A stretch of DNA of 64,000 nt from Nonomuraea sp. PA05. GTDB lineage: Bacteria; Actinomycetota; Actinomycetes; Streptosporangiales; Streptosporangiaceae. Shown here one piece after another: positions 1 to 8,361 of the stretch (within the stretch, counting starts at the first letter, position 1; every line of letters begins with the position of its first letter). The stretch is from positions 62,001-126,000 of the forward strand of contig NZ_VSEY01000018.1 in NCBI RefSeq assembly GCF_008086045.1. Direction: 5' to 3'. The notes below the pieces were generated by a model, which was not told where the DNA came from, did not search any database, and worked only from the letters and a program-made list of their open reading frames with translations. The translations under genes and the position numbers were made by a program.

Positions 1-786
1 CTTGACCTCGCCGCGGTCGATCGTGTCGCCCCGCAGCGGCATGCCCACGGTGACCTCGCGGCCCCAGTCGGTGAACCGGGTGTCCGACTCGACCTGCACC
101 GTGGTCTTGGACACGGGCAGCGTGGCCTTGACCGCCACCCGCCGCACCAGGCCCTTCTCCCCGAAGTACAGCACGTACGAGATCTTGCCGGTCTTGAAGC
201 GCGTCCCGTAACGCGAGGCGAACGGGGCCGAGACGGCGGCGAGCTTGGCCGGCTTGATGGTGCCCTTGAGAATGCCGTCCTTCCAGGACGTGCGGGCCGC
301 CACCAGCGCCTTCAGCGTCGCCGGGTCCAGAACCTCGACGAGCAGGTTGCTCGGCGGCTGCTTCACGCCGCTGTAGCGCACGTGGCTCGCGTCCGCGGTC
401 AGCAGCGCCTGGTCGACCACCGGGCCTGAGACGTAGCTCACGCTGCCCGAGGAGATCAGCCGGACGGGGCCCGCCTGCAGCCCCTCCGTCTCCTTGGGGC
501 TGGACTTCTTCATCTCGCGCAGCAGCCTGTCGCTGTACTGCACGGTCTGGCCCAGGTCGGAGGCCACGGGGCCGCGCGAGCCGAACCCGAACGTGCCGTC
601 CACGGCGGAGCTGACGACCCGGTCGCCCGGGTAGGTGATCTTCGCCGTCGCCTGGAGGTTGACGGCCCGGCCTGGCGCTAACTCGGCCTGGAGGGCCCTG
701 ACCGGGTCTGATGCGGCCTGCGCGGGCATGGCGGTGAGCTGCACCACGCCTGCGACCACGGCGACACCGACGATGGTTCGCTTCAT
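1..786 (-). CDS. Secreted protein of unknown function, 3' end outside window
   Basis: An ATG at 786 behind an AAGGAA ribosome site opens a frame of 262 codons that stays open to the left edge, so the C-terminus is missing. Residues 1-24 form a good Sec signal peptide (MKR, a hydrophobic core, then a PAQA cleavage site) without a lipobox Cys, so the product should be exported and released. The rest is rich in beta-type segments and has a pattern like the LppX/LprG or LolA fold (a polar start, then repeated VRRVAVKATLPV-like strands), but I cannot assign a function. It lies downstream of another small secreted protein in the same direction, separated by a hairpin. Confidence 0.75.
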   Translation of the reverse strand, partial: MKRTIVGVAVVAGVVQLTAMPAQAASDPVRALQAELAPGRAVNLQATAKITYPGDRVVSSAVDGTFGFGSRGPVASDLGQTVQYSDRLLREMKKSSPKETEGLQAGPVRLISSGSVSYVSGPVVDQALLTADASHVRYSGVKQPPSNLLVEVLDPATLKALVAARTSWKDGILKGTIKPAKLAAVSAPFASRYGTRFKTGKISYVLYFGEKGLVRRVAVKATLPVSKTTVQVESDTRFTDWGREVTVGMPLRGDTIDRGEVK

Positions 787-856
787 TGGTTTCCTTGGGA
801 ACGGTCCGGAAAGACGCGAACAATCTGGTGCATTGAAGATCGCCAGTCAAGCCGAA

Positions 857-882
857 GGCCCCCGGAGGCTGCTCCAGGGGCC
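857..882 (-). terminator. Hairpin after the 896 gene
   Basis: GGCCCC-C-GGAG, a GCTG loop, then CTCC-A-GGGGCC: ten base pairs with one mismatch. It sits 13 nt beyond the stop codon at 896 and before the start of the next minus-strand gene. It has only a weak T tract, as is usual for actinomycete terminators. Confidence 0.5.
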
Positions 883-895
883 CAGGGCGCGCGGA

Positions 896-1411
896 TCAGG
901 CGGGGAAGTCCTTCGGGTTGACCCGGCTGGTCCCGGCGTTGCCGCCGCGGACCGGGTTGAGGGTCAGGGACCACCCGGGGATCCTGGTGGCGGTCGTCCT
1001 GTACTTCAGTTTGTCGTTGAAGCGCTGGTAGACGGCGTTCCGCGTGAACCTGCCCTTGGACACGTTGAAGCGGGTGCCGGTGGTGAAGTAGATCCGGTAC
1101 GTGCCGTCCCTGACGTCGTTGATGGTCGCGGTCGACTTGGCGCGGACGTAGATGCTGATCGCCTTGGTCTTGCCTCTGACCAGGGCGACGACCCCGTCCG
1201 TCGACAGGCCGTTCTTGATCTTGAGCCTCCCCTGGCCGCCGCTGATGCGGTCGTAGAGGATCGTGCCGTTGCGCGGACGGGCCAGCGCCGACTCGGCCGA
1301 CAGTGTCACCGTGGTGGCGACGCTGCCCCCGGTCACGGTGGTGGCTCCGGCCGGGGACGCCGTCAGCAGACCGCCCGCCAGAGCGACCGCGGCCACGACT
1401 CCGGTGCGCAT
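896..1411 (-). CDS. Small secreted hypothetical protein
   Basis: A 171-aa product if started at ATG 1411 (AAGGA six bases upstream). A GTG at 1438 with an AAGGAG site would add nine residues. The ATG start gives an ideal signal peptide (MRTG, an AVALAGGLL core, SPAGA cleavage). The mature part is small, basic and Thr/Arg-rich with a C-terminal NPVRGGN segment. It contains no Cys and no catalytic motif that I recognise. It is probably released into the medium. A hairpin follows the stop, so it appears to be its own transcription unit. The function is unknown. Confidence 0.7.
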   Translation of the reverse strand: MRTGVVAAVALAGGLLTASPAGATTVTGGSVATTVTLSAESALARPRNGTILYDRISGGQGRLKIKNGLSTDGVVALVRGKTKAISIYVRAKSTATINDVRDGTYRIYFTTGTRFNVSKGRFTRNAVYQRFNDKLKYRTTATRIPGWSLTLNPVRGGNAGTSRVNPKDFPA

Positions 1412-1463
1412 GGCGGTTCCTTCGAGAAGCCTCTTCACAGAACATCTCCTTCGTGACGCATGG

Positions 1464-2903
1464 TCACGGTAAAGATAGGTTAAAGGGGGTCTCGTCCGGT
1501 ACCTGATACGTCATTGGGATATCGTCGCCCGCCCAGGCGACGTAGCCGTCGGGGCGGACCAGGACCACGGCGGGCATCCCGGGCACGGCGGGGCCGGTGT
1601 ACCGGGCGACCTTGACCTCCCCCTTCACCGCGGCTCCCTTCGCTCTCGCGTCCACCAGCAGGTGGCGGCCGTCCCTGAGCAGCTCGTACACCCTGCCGTC
1701 CGCGCATCGGAGGTCGGGCATGCGGCGGCCCGTCCACGGGTGGGCATGGCGGGACGCGGCGGGGTACCGGATGCCCAGCCCGGTCAGCCGCCCGGCCAGG
1801 AACGTGCGGGAGCGGCCGTACCGCAGGGCCAGCCGCAGCGTCAGCGTGCGGAACGCGCGGCGGATCGCCGAACGGCCCAGCACCAGGCGGTTGAAGGCGT
1901 CGGTCAGGGTGAGCACCTGGGCGCCCACCCGGTGCCGCTCGCGCTCGTAGCTGCCGAGCAGGCTCTCCGGCGCCCGGCCCCGCACGACGGCGGCCAGCTT
2001 CCAGCCGAGGTTCATCGCGTCGCCGATGCCGGTGTTCATGCCCTGACCGCCCAGCGGCGAGTGCACGTGAGCCGAGTCGCCCGCCAGGAACACCCGCCCG
2101 GCCCTGTATCGCTCCGCCTGCCGGCGCTCGCTCAGGAAGCGCGTGCTCCACCGCTGCTCCCGCATGCCGAAATCGGTGCCGGCGATGCGCACGAAGGCGT
2201 CGCGCATCTCCTCCATCGGCAGCGGCACGTCCAGCGGCACCTGCTCGCGCAGCCGGTCCCAGGCGATCGCGCGGAACCAGCCGTCGCCGAACGGGATCAT
2301 GAGGACCACGCCCTCGCTGCTCGCCTTCGCGAACAGGGCGTCCGGCGGCGGCTCGGTGGCGCGGACGTCGGCGAGCAGGATGTGCGTCGCGTACTGCTTG
2401 CCGGCGAAGTCGATGCCGGCCAGGCCGCGCACCTTGCTGTGGGCGCCGTCGCAGCCGACGACGTAACTCGCCGTCTGCGTGCTTCCGTCGGCCAGGTCCA
2501 GGATCACCCGCCGGTCGTCCTGCCTCAGCCCCACGACCTCGGCGCCGCGCACGATCTGCACGCCCAGCTCGCGGGCGCGCTCCTCCAGCAGGTGCTCCGT
2601 GCCGCTCTGCGGGACGATCAGCACCATCGGGTACCTGGTCGCGAGCCTGCGCAGGTCCAGCGTGGCGCCGGGGGCCGGGGCCACGCTGTCCACCGGGACG
2701 CCGCGGGTCAGCAGGTCGTCGGCCATGCCTCTGGCGTCCAGGAGCTCCAGGGTGCGGGCGTGCACGGCGAACGCGCGGGTGAGGTTGGGCTGCTCCGTGC
2801 GGCGCTCCAGGAGCCGGCAGCGGACGCCGGCCAGGGCCAGCTCACACGCCAGCATGAGGCCGGTGGGGCCGGCGCCTACGACGATCACATCGGTCTCGGT
2901 CAT
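1464..2903 (-). CDS. FAD-dependent aromatic monooxygenase (PheA/TfdB type)
   Basis: A 479-aa cytoplasmic flavoprotein hydroxylase of the FAD_binding_3 family, which uses NAD(P)H and O2 to hydroxylate aromatic or polyketide substrates. Visible motifs are the N-terminal Rossmann GAGPTG (10-15), the DG-type motif GCDGAHSKVRG (150-160) and the FAD ribityl motif GDSAHVHSPLGGQG around 275-290. The C-terminal ~100 residues match the thioredoxin-like domain of Rox/MhpA-type enzymes, so the length is complete. The substrate cannot be read from the sequence. Rifampicin-type or polyketide hydroxylases are the nearest known relatives. It is monocistronic, with no biosynthetic neighbours. Confidence 0.88.
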   Translation of the reverse strand: MTETDVIVVGAGPTGLMLACELALAGVRCRLLERRTEQPNLTRAFAVHARTLELLDARGMADDLLTRGVPVDSVAPAPGATLDLRRLATRYPMVLIVPQSGTEHLLEERARELGVQIVRGAEVVGLRQDDRRVILDLADGSTQTASYVVGCDGAHSKVRGLAGIDFAGKQYATHILLADVRATEPPPDALFAKASSEGVVLMIPFGDGWFRAIAWDRLREQVPLDVPLPMEEMRDAFVRIAGTDFGMREQRWSTRFLSERRQAERYRAGRVFLAGDSAHVHSPLGGQGMNTGIGDAMNLGWKLAAVVRGRAPESLLGSYERERHRVGAQVLTLTDAFNRLVLGRSAIRRAFRTLTLRLALRYGRSRTFLAGRLTGLGIRYPAASRHAHPWTGRRMPDLRCADGRVYELLRDGRHLLVDARAKGAAVKGEVKVARYTGPAVPGMPAVVLVRPDGYVAWAGDDIPMTYQVPDETPFNLSLP

Positions 2904-3024
2904 CGGGGATCACATTCCCTCCGGGGTCTGGACGTCACCACCATGCGTGAGGGGCGGGGGGCGTCGAATCGGTGAAGTACACAGTCGGGGTCGCCGGTGT
3001 GCGGCGGCGCGGGGACGGGGTCGG

Positions 3025-3085
3025 TGCCGGTACCTGTGCCGAGGCCGGTGCCGGTGCCTGTGCCAGTGCGGGGCCAGTGCGGGGG
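3025..3085. repeat. GGTGCC/TGTGCC low-complexity repeat
   Basis: Imperfect 6-bp units (GGTGCC, TGTGCC, GGTACC) run through the stretch upstream of the truncated hydrolase. A continuous open frame through it makes an Ala/Gly-rich extension that is unlikely to be real protein. Confidence 0.5.
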
Positions 3086-3118
3086 CCGGGGCGGGCCGGT
3101 GGACTGGTGGAATCACGG

Positions 3119-3685
3119 ATGCGAGCCGTCCACGGGCGGGCGCAGAGTCGTCCGGTGCGGCATGACGAGACGGTGCTCCCCGTGGCCGGTTCCCTGGTCC
3201 GCGCCTACCGCGCGGGCGCGGGCACCGAGCTGGTGCTCCTGCATGGCGGCAGGCCGGGCGGCGGATCGGGCGGCGGGCCAGACGCCGGATCGGGCGGCGG
3301 ATCGGGCGGCGCCAGGCAGGCGTGGGAGCCGGTGTGGACGATCCTGGCCCGGCACGCCCGGGTGACGGCCCCCGACCTCCCCGGCTTCGGCGGCACCCCC
3401 ACGGGCGGGACCGTGCCCACGCTCACCGGCTACGCGGCGTGGCTGCGCACGTTCCTCGACGCCTGCGCCATCGACCGGGCCGCCCTCGCCGGGATGTCAC
3501 TGGGCGGCGGGATCGCGCTCCGTGCGGCGCTCGACATGCCGCACCGGATCAGCCGGGTCGCGGTGTGCGGCAGGCTCGACCGGCGGCTGGACGGTGTCGC
3601 CTGCCCGGTGCTGGTGCTGTCCGGCGCACCCTGCCGGGTCGCGGATGAGCTGGCGGCCTTCCTGTGCACGGCGAAAGGCCGCTGA
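3119..3685 (+). CDS. Truncated alpha/beta hydrolase, possibly inactive
   Basis: A 188-aa frame from ATG 3119. An upstream start at 2972 would only add low-complexity sequence. The N-terminal half is a clear alpha/beta-hydrolase: an LVLLHGG oxyanion region, the DLPGFGGTP strand and the nucleophile elbow GMSLGGG. After that the lid is nearly absent, and the protein stops just beyond CPVLVLSG, where the catalytic Asp and, further on, the His should lie. Members of the family are normally about 250-280 aa. A Gly-rich insert (GGGSGGGPDAGSGGG) also interrupts the region after the HGG motif. It looks like a gene decaying by deletion, and an active hydrolase is unlikely. Confidence 0.5.
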   Translation: MRAVHGRAQSRPVRHDETVLPVAGSLVRAYRAGAGTELVLLHGGRPGGGSGGGPDAGSGGGSGGARQAWEPVWTILARHARVTAPDLPGFGGTPTGGTVPTLTGYAAWLRTFLDACAIDRAALAGMSLGGGIALRAALDMPHRISRVAVCGRLDRRLDGVACPVLVLSGAPCRVADELAAFLCTAKGR

Positions 3686-3718
3686 TCGCTCAGCGCACGG
3701 CCAAGGGCCGGTGGCCGC

Positions 3719-6676
3719 TCAGCGCTCGCCGTCGAGGAGGCCCGGCCGTTCCAGGGAGAGCCGCACCAGCTCGGCCCTGGACGACAGCCCCAGCTTCACG
3801 AACACCTTGTGCAGGTGGTAGTCGACGGTGCGCGGGCTGAGGAACAGGTGCGCCGCGATCTCCCTGTTCGTCCCGCCCTCGCTGACCATGCGCGCGATCT
3901 GCGTCTCCTGAGGGGTCAGGTCGGCGACCGTGCTGGGGTCGCGTTTGCGCGCCGTCTCGCCGGTGGCCTGCAGCTCCACCCGGGCGAGCCCCGCCCAGGG
4001 CGCGGCGTCCAGCCGTTCGAACGTCTCGCGCGCCGCCCGCAGGTGACGCCGCGCCTCGGCCCGCCGCCGGCGCCGGCGCAGCGCCTCGCCGAACAGCAGC
4101 GCCGTCCTCGCGGTGTCGAACGGCCGGCCGGCCCGCGCGTGCAACGACAGGGCCTCGGCGAAGTGCACGTCGGCGTCGCCCGCCCCGGTGTTCCCGACCA
4201 GGCCGCGGCAGCGGGCCACCAGCGCGTGCGCCCACGGGGACCTGGCCGGTTCCGCCCAGCGGCGCAGCAGGTCGAGGGCGTCCGCGGCGCGTTCCGGGCG
4301 GTCCGCGCGTACGGCGGCCTCGACGAGATCGGCGGCGGCGAAGATCTTCACGATGGGATGCCCCTCGCCGGGAGCGGCGTCCGCGAGCGCCGCCAGCCGG
4401 TCGAACGCCTCCCCCGTCCGCCCCTCCCCCAGGTCGAGCAGGGCCAGCGCCCACGCCGCGATGCCGGCCGGCGGGCCGAGGCGCTGGCCGATGGCGCGGG
4501 CCAGCGCGGCGTCCGCCTCCGTACGGCACTCCTCGGCCCGGCCCTGAACGGCGGCGATCCAGGCGAGCACGGCGCGGTGGTGCGCGGCCGTGTTGTCCTG
4601 CCCGGTGTCGAGCGACAGCCGCAGTCCTTCGGTGGCGGTGGCGCGGGCGGCGGCGAAGCGGCCCGTCCACATCTGGAGGGCGCCGAGGGGGGCGAGCACC
4701 AGCGGCAGCACGCTGACCGCGCCGGCCGTCCTGGCCCGTACGGCTGCGGCGGTGAACAGGTCCAGCGCTGTCGCGTCCTCGCCGACGAACATCGCGGCGC
4801 CCGCCGCCATGGTGAGGCTCTGCGGGTCGGCCGAGTCGCGGGCCAGGGCCCTTCCCTCGCGCAGGAGCGCGGTGGCCTGCTCTGTGTCGCCTGCCAGCAG
4901 GGCGGTCAGCCCGATCATCAGCTTGCCGCCCGCGGTGACGGCCTCCTCGATCGGCGGCAGCCCGGCCAGCCGCCGCCCCGCCTCGGCCAGCCTGGGCAGG
5001 TCGGCGGCGGTGAAGGCCAGGCGGCCTGCTTCGATCAGCATGCGCGCGGCCTGCCCGGGGCCCGGCGCGTCCACCTCGGCACGGCCCCGGGCCTGGTCCG
5101 CCGGTGCGCCCACCTCGGCGCCGCCCCGGGCCTGGTGCGGCGGTGCGCCCAACCCGGCGCCGCCTTGGGGCGGGTTCGGGGCGGCCGCGAGTTCGGCGCC
5201 TGCCATGAGCACCACGTAAGCGCTGTCCGGCCGGCCGCAGAGCCCCTCGATCGCGCCCCGCACGTGCTCGCCCCTGGCGCGGAGCCGGGGGTCGGACGTG
5301 TGGTGGGCGGCCTCGTCCAGGAGGGCGCGGGCGCGGTCGGGCTGGCCGGCCAGCCAGGCCGTCTCGGCGGCGAGCGTGAGGCGGCGCGCGCGGAGGTCGG
5401 CGCGCGCCGTCAGCTCGGCCGCGCGGCGCAGGGCGGTGGCGGCGGAGGCGTGCCCGCCACGGCGGGTGGCACGTTCGGCCGACGCCTCCAGCGCACCGGC
5501 CACCGCCTCGTCGGGGCCGGTCGCGGCGGCGGCGAGGTGCCAGGCGCGCCGGTCGGCGTCCCCGTCCGCCAGCGCCGCCGCCAGGGCCTGCTCCACGGCC
5601 TGGCGTTGCAGGAACGTCGCGCCCCGGTAGACGGCGGAGCGGACGAGCGGGTGGCGGAAGGACAGGACGGCGCCCTCGACCCGGACGAGACCGGCCTGTT
5701 CCGCCTCGTCGAGCGCGTCCGGGGCCAGGCCGAGCGACCGGGCGGCCCGGAGGACGAGGCCGACGTCGCCGCTCTCCTCGGCGGCGGCGATCAGCAGCAG
5801 GGTCTGTGCCGGGCCGCGCAGGCGCCGCACCCTGGCCAGGAACACCTGCTCGACCACCTCGCCGACAGGTAGGCGGGCGGGCAGTGGCCGGGTGCCGGCG
5901 AGCTGGTCGGGTGAGAGGGAGCCGGGTAGTTCGAGGAGGCCGAGCGGGTTGCCCGCGGTGCTGTCCACGAGCAGGGCGGCGACGCCGGGAGCGAGCGCCA
6001 CGGAGGTGCGTTCGGCCAGCAGGGCCTGGGCGGCGTCGGCGTCCAGGCCGCGTAACCGCAGCTCGGGCAGCCCGGCCAGCGAGCGGGGGGATGCCGATGC
6101 GGGGGAAGGCGGGCGCGGGCCGGCAGGAGCCGCGGTGCCCGCGAACGAGGCCGCTGAAGCGGCCGGGGCGGGGCCTGGTTCCTCGTCGCGTACCGCGAAC
6201 AGCAGCACCACCCCCTCCGCCTCCAGCCGCCTGGCCACGAACGCCAGCGCGTCGGCGGAGGCCCCGTCCAGCCAGTGGGCGTCATCGACCAGGCACAGCA
6301 GCGGCCGCTCCTCCGCCACCTCCGACAGCAGGCTCAGCACCGCCACGGAGACCAGGAACCGATCCCCCTCGACGGGATCCCCCATCCCGAACGCCCCGCG
6401 CAGGGCCGCGGCCTGCCCCGGCGGGATGGCGGCGGCGCGGTCCGCGACGGAGTGCAGGAGCTGGTGCGCGGCGGCGTACGGCAGCTCGGCCTCGGACTCG
6501 ACGCCGCCGCCCCGCAGCACCCGCATGCCGTCGGCCCGTGCGGCGGCGTAGTCGAGCAGCGCGGACTTGCCGATGCCCGCCTCTCCCCGCACGACCAGGA
6601 CGGCGCTGCGTCGTTCGCGAGCGCCGTCGAGCAGCCGCGCGATGAGAGCGCACTCCCGCTCCCGGCCATGCAGCAT
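3719..6676 (-). CDS. LAL-family LuxR regulator with N-terminal ATPase
   Basis: 985 aa, typical of the large ATP-binding LuxR (LAL/MalT-like) regulators. Walker A GEAGIGKS is at about 31-38 and Walker B LCLVDDAHWLD at about 127-137. A long helical TPR-type middle follows, and a C-terminal LuxR HTH (LTPQETQIARMVSEG...NREIAAHL...TVDYHLHKVF) covers the last ~70 residues. Such proteins usually activate secondary metabolism or uptake genes in response to an inducer and ATP. Around 5050-5190 the gene contains tandem repeats encoding Gln-Ala-Arg-Gly-rich units, a low-complexity insert absent from most homologues. No target gene is evident nearby, and the flanking genes are convergent or independent. 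Confidence 0.9.
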   Translation of the reverse strand: MLHGRERECALIARLLDGARERRSAVLVVRGEAGIGKSALLDYAAARADGMRVLRGGGVESEAELPYAAAHQLLHSVADRAAAIPPGQAAALRGAFGMGDPVEGDRFLVSVAVLSLLSEVAEERPLLCLVDDAHWLDGASADALAFVARRLEAEGVVLLFAVRDEEPGPAPAASAASFAGTAAPAGPRPPSPASASPRSLAGLPELRLRGLDADAAQALLAERTSVALAPGVAALLVDSTAGNPLGLLELPGSLSPDQLAGTRPLPARLPVGEVVEQVFLARVRRLRGPAQTLLLIAAAEESGDVGLVLRAARSLGLAPDALDEAEQAGLVRVEGAVLSFRHPLVRSAVYRGATFLQRQAVEQALAAALADGDADRRAWHLAAAATGPDEAVAGALEASAERATRRGGHASAATALRRAAELTARADLRARRLTLAAETAWLAGQPDRARALLDEAAHHTSDPRLRARGEHVRGAIEGLCGRPDSAYVVLMAGAELAAAPNPPQGGAGLGAPPHQARGGAEVGAPADQARGRAEVDAPGPGQAARMLIEAGRLAFTAADLPRLAEAGRRLAGLPPIEEAVTAGGKLMIGLTALLAGDTEQATALLREGRALARDSADPQSLTMAAGAAMFVGEDATALDLFTAAAVRARTAGAVSVLPLVLAPLGALQMWTGRFAAARATATEGLRLSLDTGQDNTAAHHRAVLAWIAAVQGRAEECRTEADAALARAIGQRLGPPAGIAAWALALLDLGEGRTGEAFDRLAALADAAPGEGHPIVKIFAAADLVEAAVRADRPERAADALDLLRRWAEPARSPWAHALVARCRGLVGNTGAGDADVHFAEALSLHARAGRPFDTARTALLFGEALRRRRRRAEARRHLRAARETFERLDAAPWAGLARVELQATGETARKRDPSTVADLTPQETQIARMVSEGGTNREIAAHLFLSPRTVDYHLHKVFVKLGLSSRAELVRLSLERPGLLDGER

Positions 6677-6787
6677 GCCCTGATCGTACGACCGCTCAGT
6701 GGCTGAAGGTGGTGGCGCCTTCGTCGCCGATCCACCGCCGCATGGGGACGGTGCCGCGTCTGCCGCGACGCCCGGCGGCCCGCGTCC

Positions 6788-7687
6788 TCACCCTGACAAG
6801 CCCCCCGCCAACCGCGCGCACAATTCCCAGACAGCCTCCTGGGCCCCAGGGTCGAGCGCCGACGCGGGCATCGGCTTGCGCCGGCACCTGTCATCCACGT
6901 AGACCCCGCTCACCCCGTCCAGTTCGGCGCTCGTGGCCGCGTACACGCTGGATCGCGCCGACCGCGTGAGGTCGGACAGGAACAGCGGCGCGACGACCTT
7001 CAGCACCAGCGGCGCGACCGGCCGGTAGAGGATCGGGAACGCCCGGATGGGCGTGACCCGGTTCATCGGCGTGTGGCCGTGCCCCGGGTAGACCACGTTC
7101 GCCGTCACCCGGCAGGAGCCGCGCAGCCGCTCGGCCAGGCGGCACGTCATCGCCATGGTCATGGTCTTGGTGTGGTTGTAGTGGCTGAACGTCCACCCGA
7201 GGTACCGGCGCTCACCCTGAAGATCGCCGGTGTCGATGGGTCCGCCCGGGATGCCGCCGGTGAGGTTGACGACGCGGGCGGCGGGGGCGCGCTGGAGCAG
7301 CGGCAGCAGCAGGTGGGTGAGGGTGAAGGGCGCCAGCACGTGCGCGGCGAACATCTGCTCCACGCCGTCGGCGGTCACCCGGCGCTCGGGCGGGTTGACG
7401 CCGACGTTGTTCACCAGCACGTCGAGCCGGTCGTAGCGGCCGGCGACCTCGGCGGCGAGCCTGCGCATCCCGTCGAGCCGCGTGACGTCGGCCGGGACGG
7501 CGTGCACGCGGTCGTGCCCCGCGCTGCTCCTGAGGTCCTGCGCCGCCCGCGCGCCCCGCTCCGGGTCGAGCCCGGCGACGATCACCGACGCGCCGCCGCA
7601 GGCCAGGCCGCGGGCGGTCTCCATGCCGATCCCGCCGGTGCCGCCCGTGACGAGGGCGACGCTGCCATTTCTGTCACTTGATGTCAT
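6788..7687 (-). CDS. Short-chain dehydrogenase/reductase (SDR)
   Basis: 299 aa from ATG 7687. A GTG at 7696 is possible but lacks a ribosome site. The cofactor motif TGGTGGIG (14-21), NNVG (93-96) and the active-site pair Tyr170/Lys174 in YNHTK are present. The usual catalytic Ser is replaced by Thr in the VVNLTGG strand. The sequence most resembles retinol-dehydrogenase-like or protochlorophyllide-reductase-like SDRs of actinomycetes, and the substrate is unknown. It is divergently transcribed from a TetR regulator with starts only about 36 bp apart, so it is very probably controlled by that regulator. Confidence 0.85.
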   Translation of the reverse strand: MTSSDRNGSVALVTGGTGGIGMETARGLACGGASVIVAGLDPERGARAAQDLRSSAGHDRVHAVPADVTRLDGMRRLAAEVAGRYDRLDVLVNNVGVNPPERRVTADGVEQMFAAHVLAPFTLTHLLLPLLQRAPAARVVNLTGGIPGGPIDTGDLQGERRYLGWTFSHYNHTKTMTMAMTCRLAERLRGSCRVTANVVYPGHGHTPMNRVTPIRAFPILYRPVAPLVLKVVAPLFLSDLTRSARSSVYAATSAELDGVSGVYVDDRCRRKPMPASALDPGAQEAVWELCARLAGGLSG

Positions 7688-7716
7688 GAACAGCACTATA
7701 TGTCACCCAATACACT
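7672..7716. promoter_or_regulatory. Divergent SDR/TetR promoter region with TGTCAC repeats
   Basis: The two starts are separated by 36 bp. The motif TGTCAC occurs at 7672 and again at 7701. TACACT at 7711-7716 is a plausible -10 box placing the TetR transcript start close to its ATG (leaderless). On the other strand TATAGT at 7695-7700 can serve the SDR. The repeated TGTCAC is the best candidate operator. Confidence 0.4.
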
Positions 7717-7723
7717 CGGACGC

Positions 7724-8296
7724 ATGGCGGGGTTGAGAGAGCGCGCGCGACGGGCCGTACAGGCGGAGCTGGCGGCGGTGGCGCTGGAGCTGTTCACGGA
7801 GCGGGGCTTCGACGAGGTCACGGTGGACGACATCGCCCGCGCCGCCGGGGTCTCCAAGCGCAGCTTCTTCCGGTACTTCCCGGCCAAGGAGGACGCCGTG
7901 TTCGGCGGGGTCCAGGTGATGGGCGACGACATCGCCGAGCAGCTCGCCGCCCGGCCGGCGGGCGAGCCGCCGTGGGAGACGCTGCACGCGGTGCTGCGCG
8001 AGTGGGTGGCGCGCATCGACGCCGAGAGCCAGGCCACCCTCCGGCTGATCGAGCGCACGCCCTCGCTGCGGGCCCGTTTCCAGCAGAAGCGAGAGGAGGT
8101 GCGCGGCAGCATCGCCGAGGCCCTGGCCGTGCGCACCGGCCTGGACGCCTTCACCGTCGATCTGCTGACGGCCGCCGCCGGGGCCGCCGTCGAGTGCGCC
8201 TCCCGCGAGTGGCTGCGCGCGGGGCCCGGAGGCGATCACATGGAGCTCGTGGACACCGCCTTCACCCGCCTGCGCCCGGCCGCCGCCACTCCCTGA
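7724..8296 (+). CDS. TetR-family transcriptional regulator
   Basis: 190 aa from ATG 7724, with an alternative ATG at 7700. The N-terminal HTH is clear: ALELFTERGFDEVTVDDIARAAGVSKRSFFRYFPAKEDAV. The C-terminal ligand domain is divergent, as usual, and resembles that of the MftR/TetR_C_17-like group. It is divergently transcribed from the SDR and probably represses it and itself. The lack of a ribosome site and the close -10 box suggest a leaderless message. Confidence 0.85.
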   Translation: MAGLRERARRAVQAELAAVALELFTERGFDEVTVDDIARAAGVSKRSFFRYFPAKEDAVFGGVQVMGDDIAEQLAARPAGEPPWETLHAVLREWVARIDAESQATLRLIERTPSLRARFQQKREEVRGSIAEALAVRTGLDAFTVDLLTAAAGAAVECASREWLRAGPGGDHMELVDTAFTRLRPAAATP

Positions 8297-8361
8297 CCGC
8301 CCGGACGCCGAACTCTGCACGCCGAGCCGAGGGGTGTCCCTTATGCCCTAGACTGCGGCAG

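Noticed and set aside
3809..5872. A 687-codon open frame opposite the LAL regulator
   Set aside because: It is the reverse complement of the LAL coding sequence, with no domain and no ribosome site.
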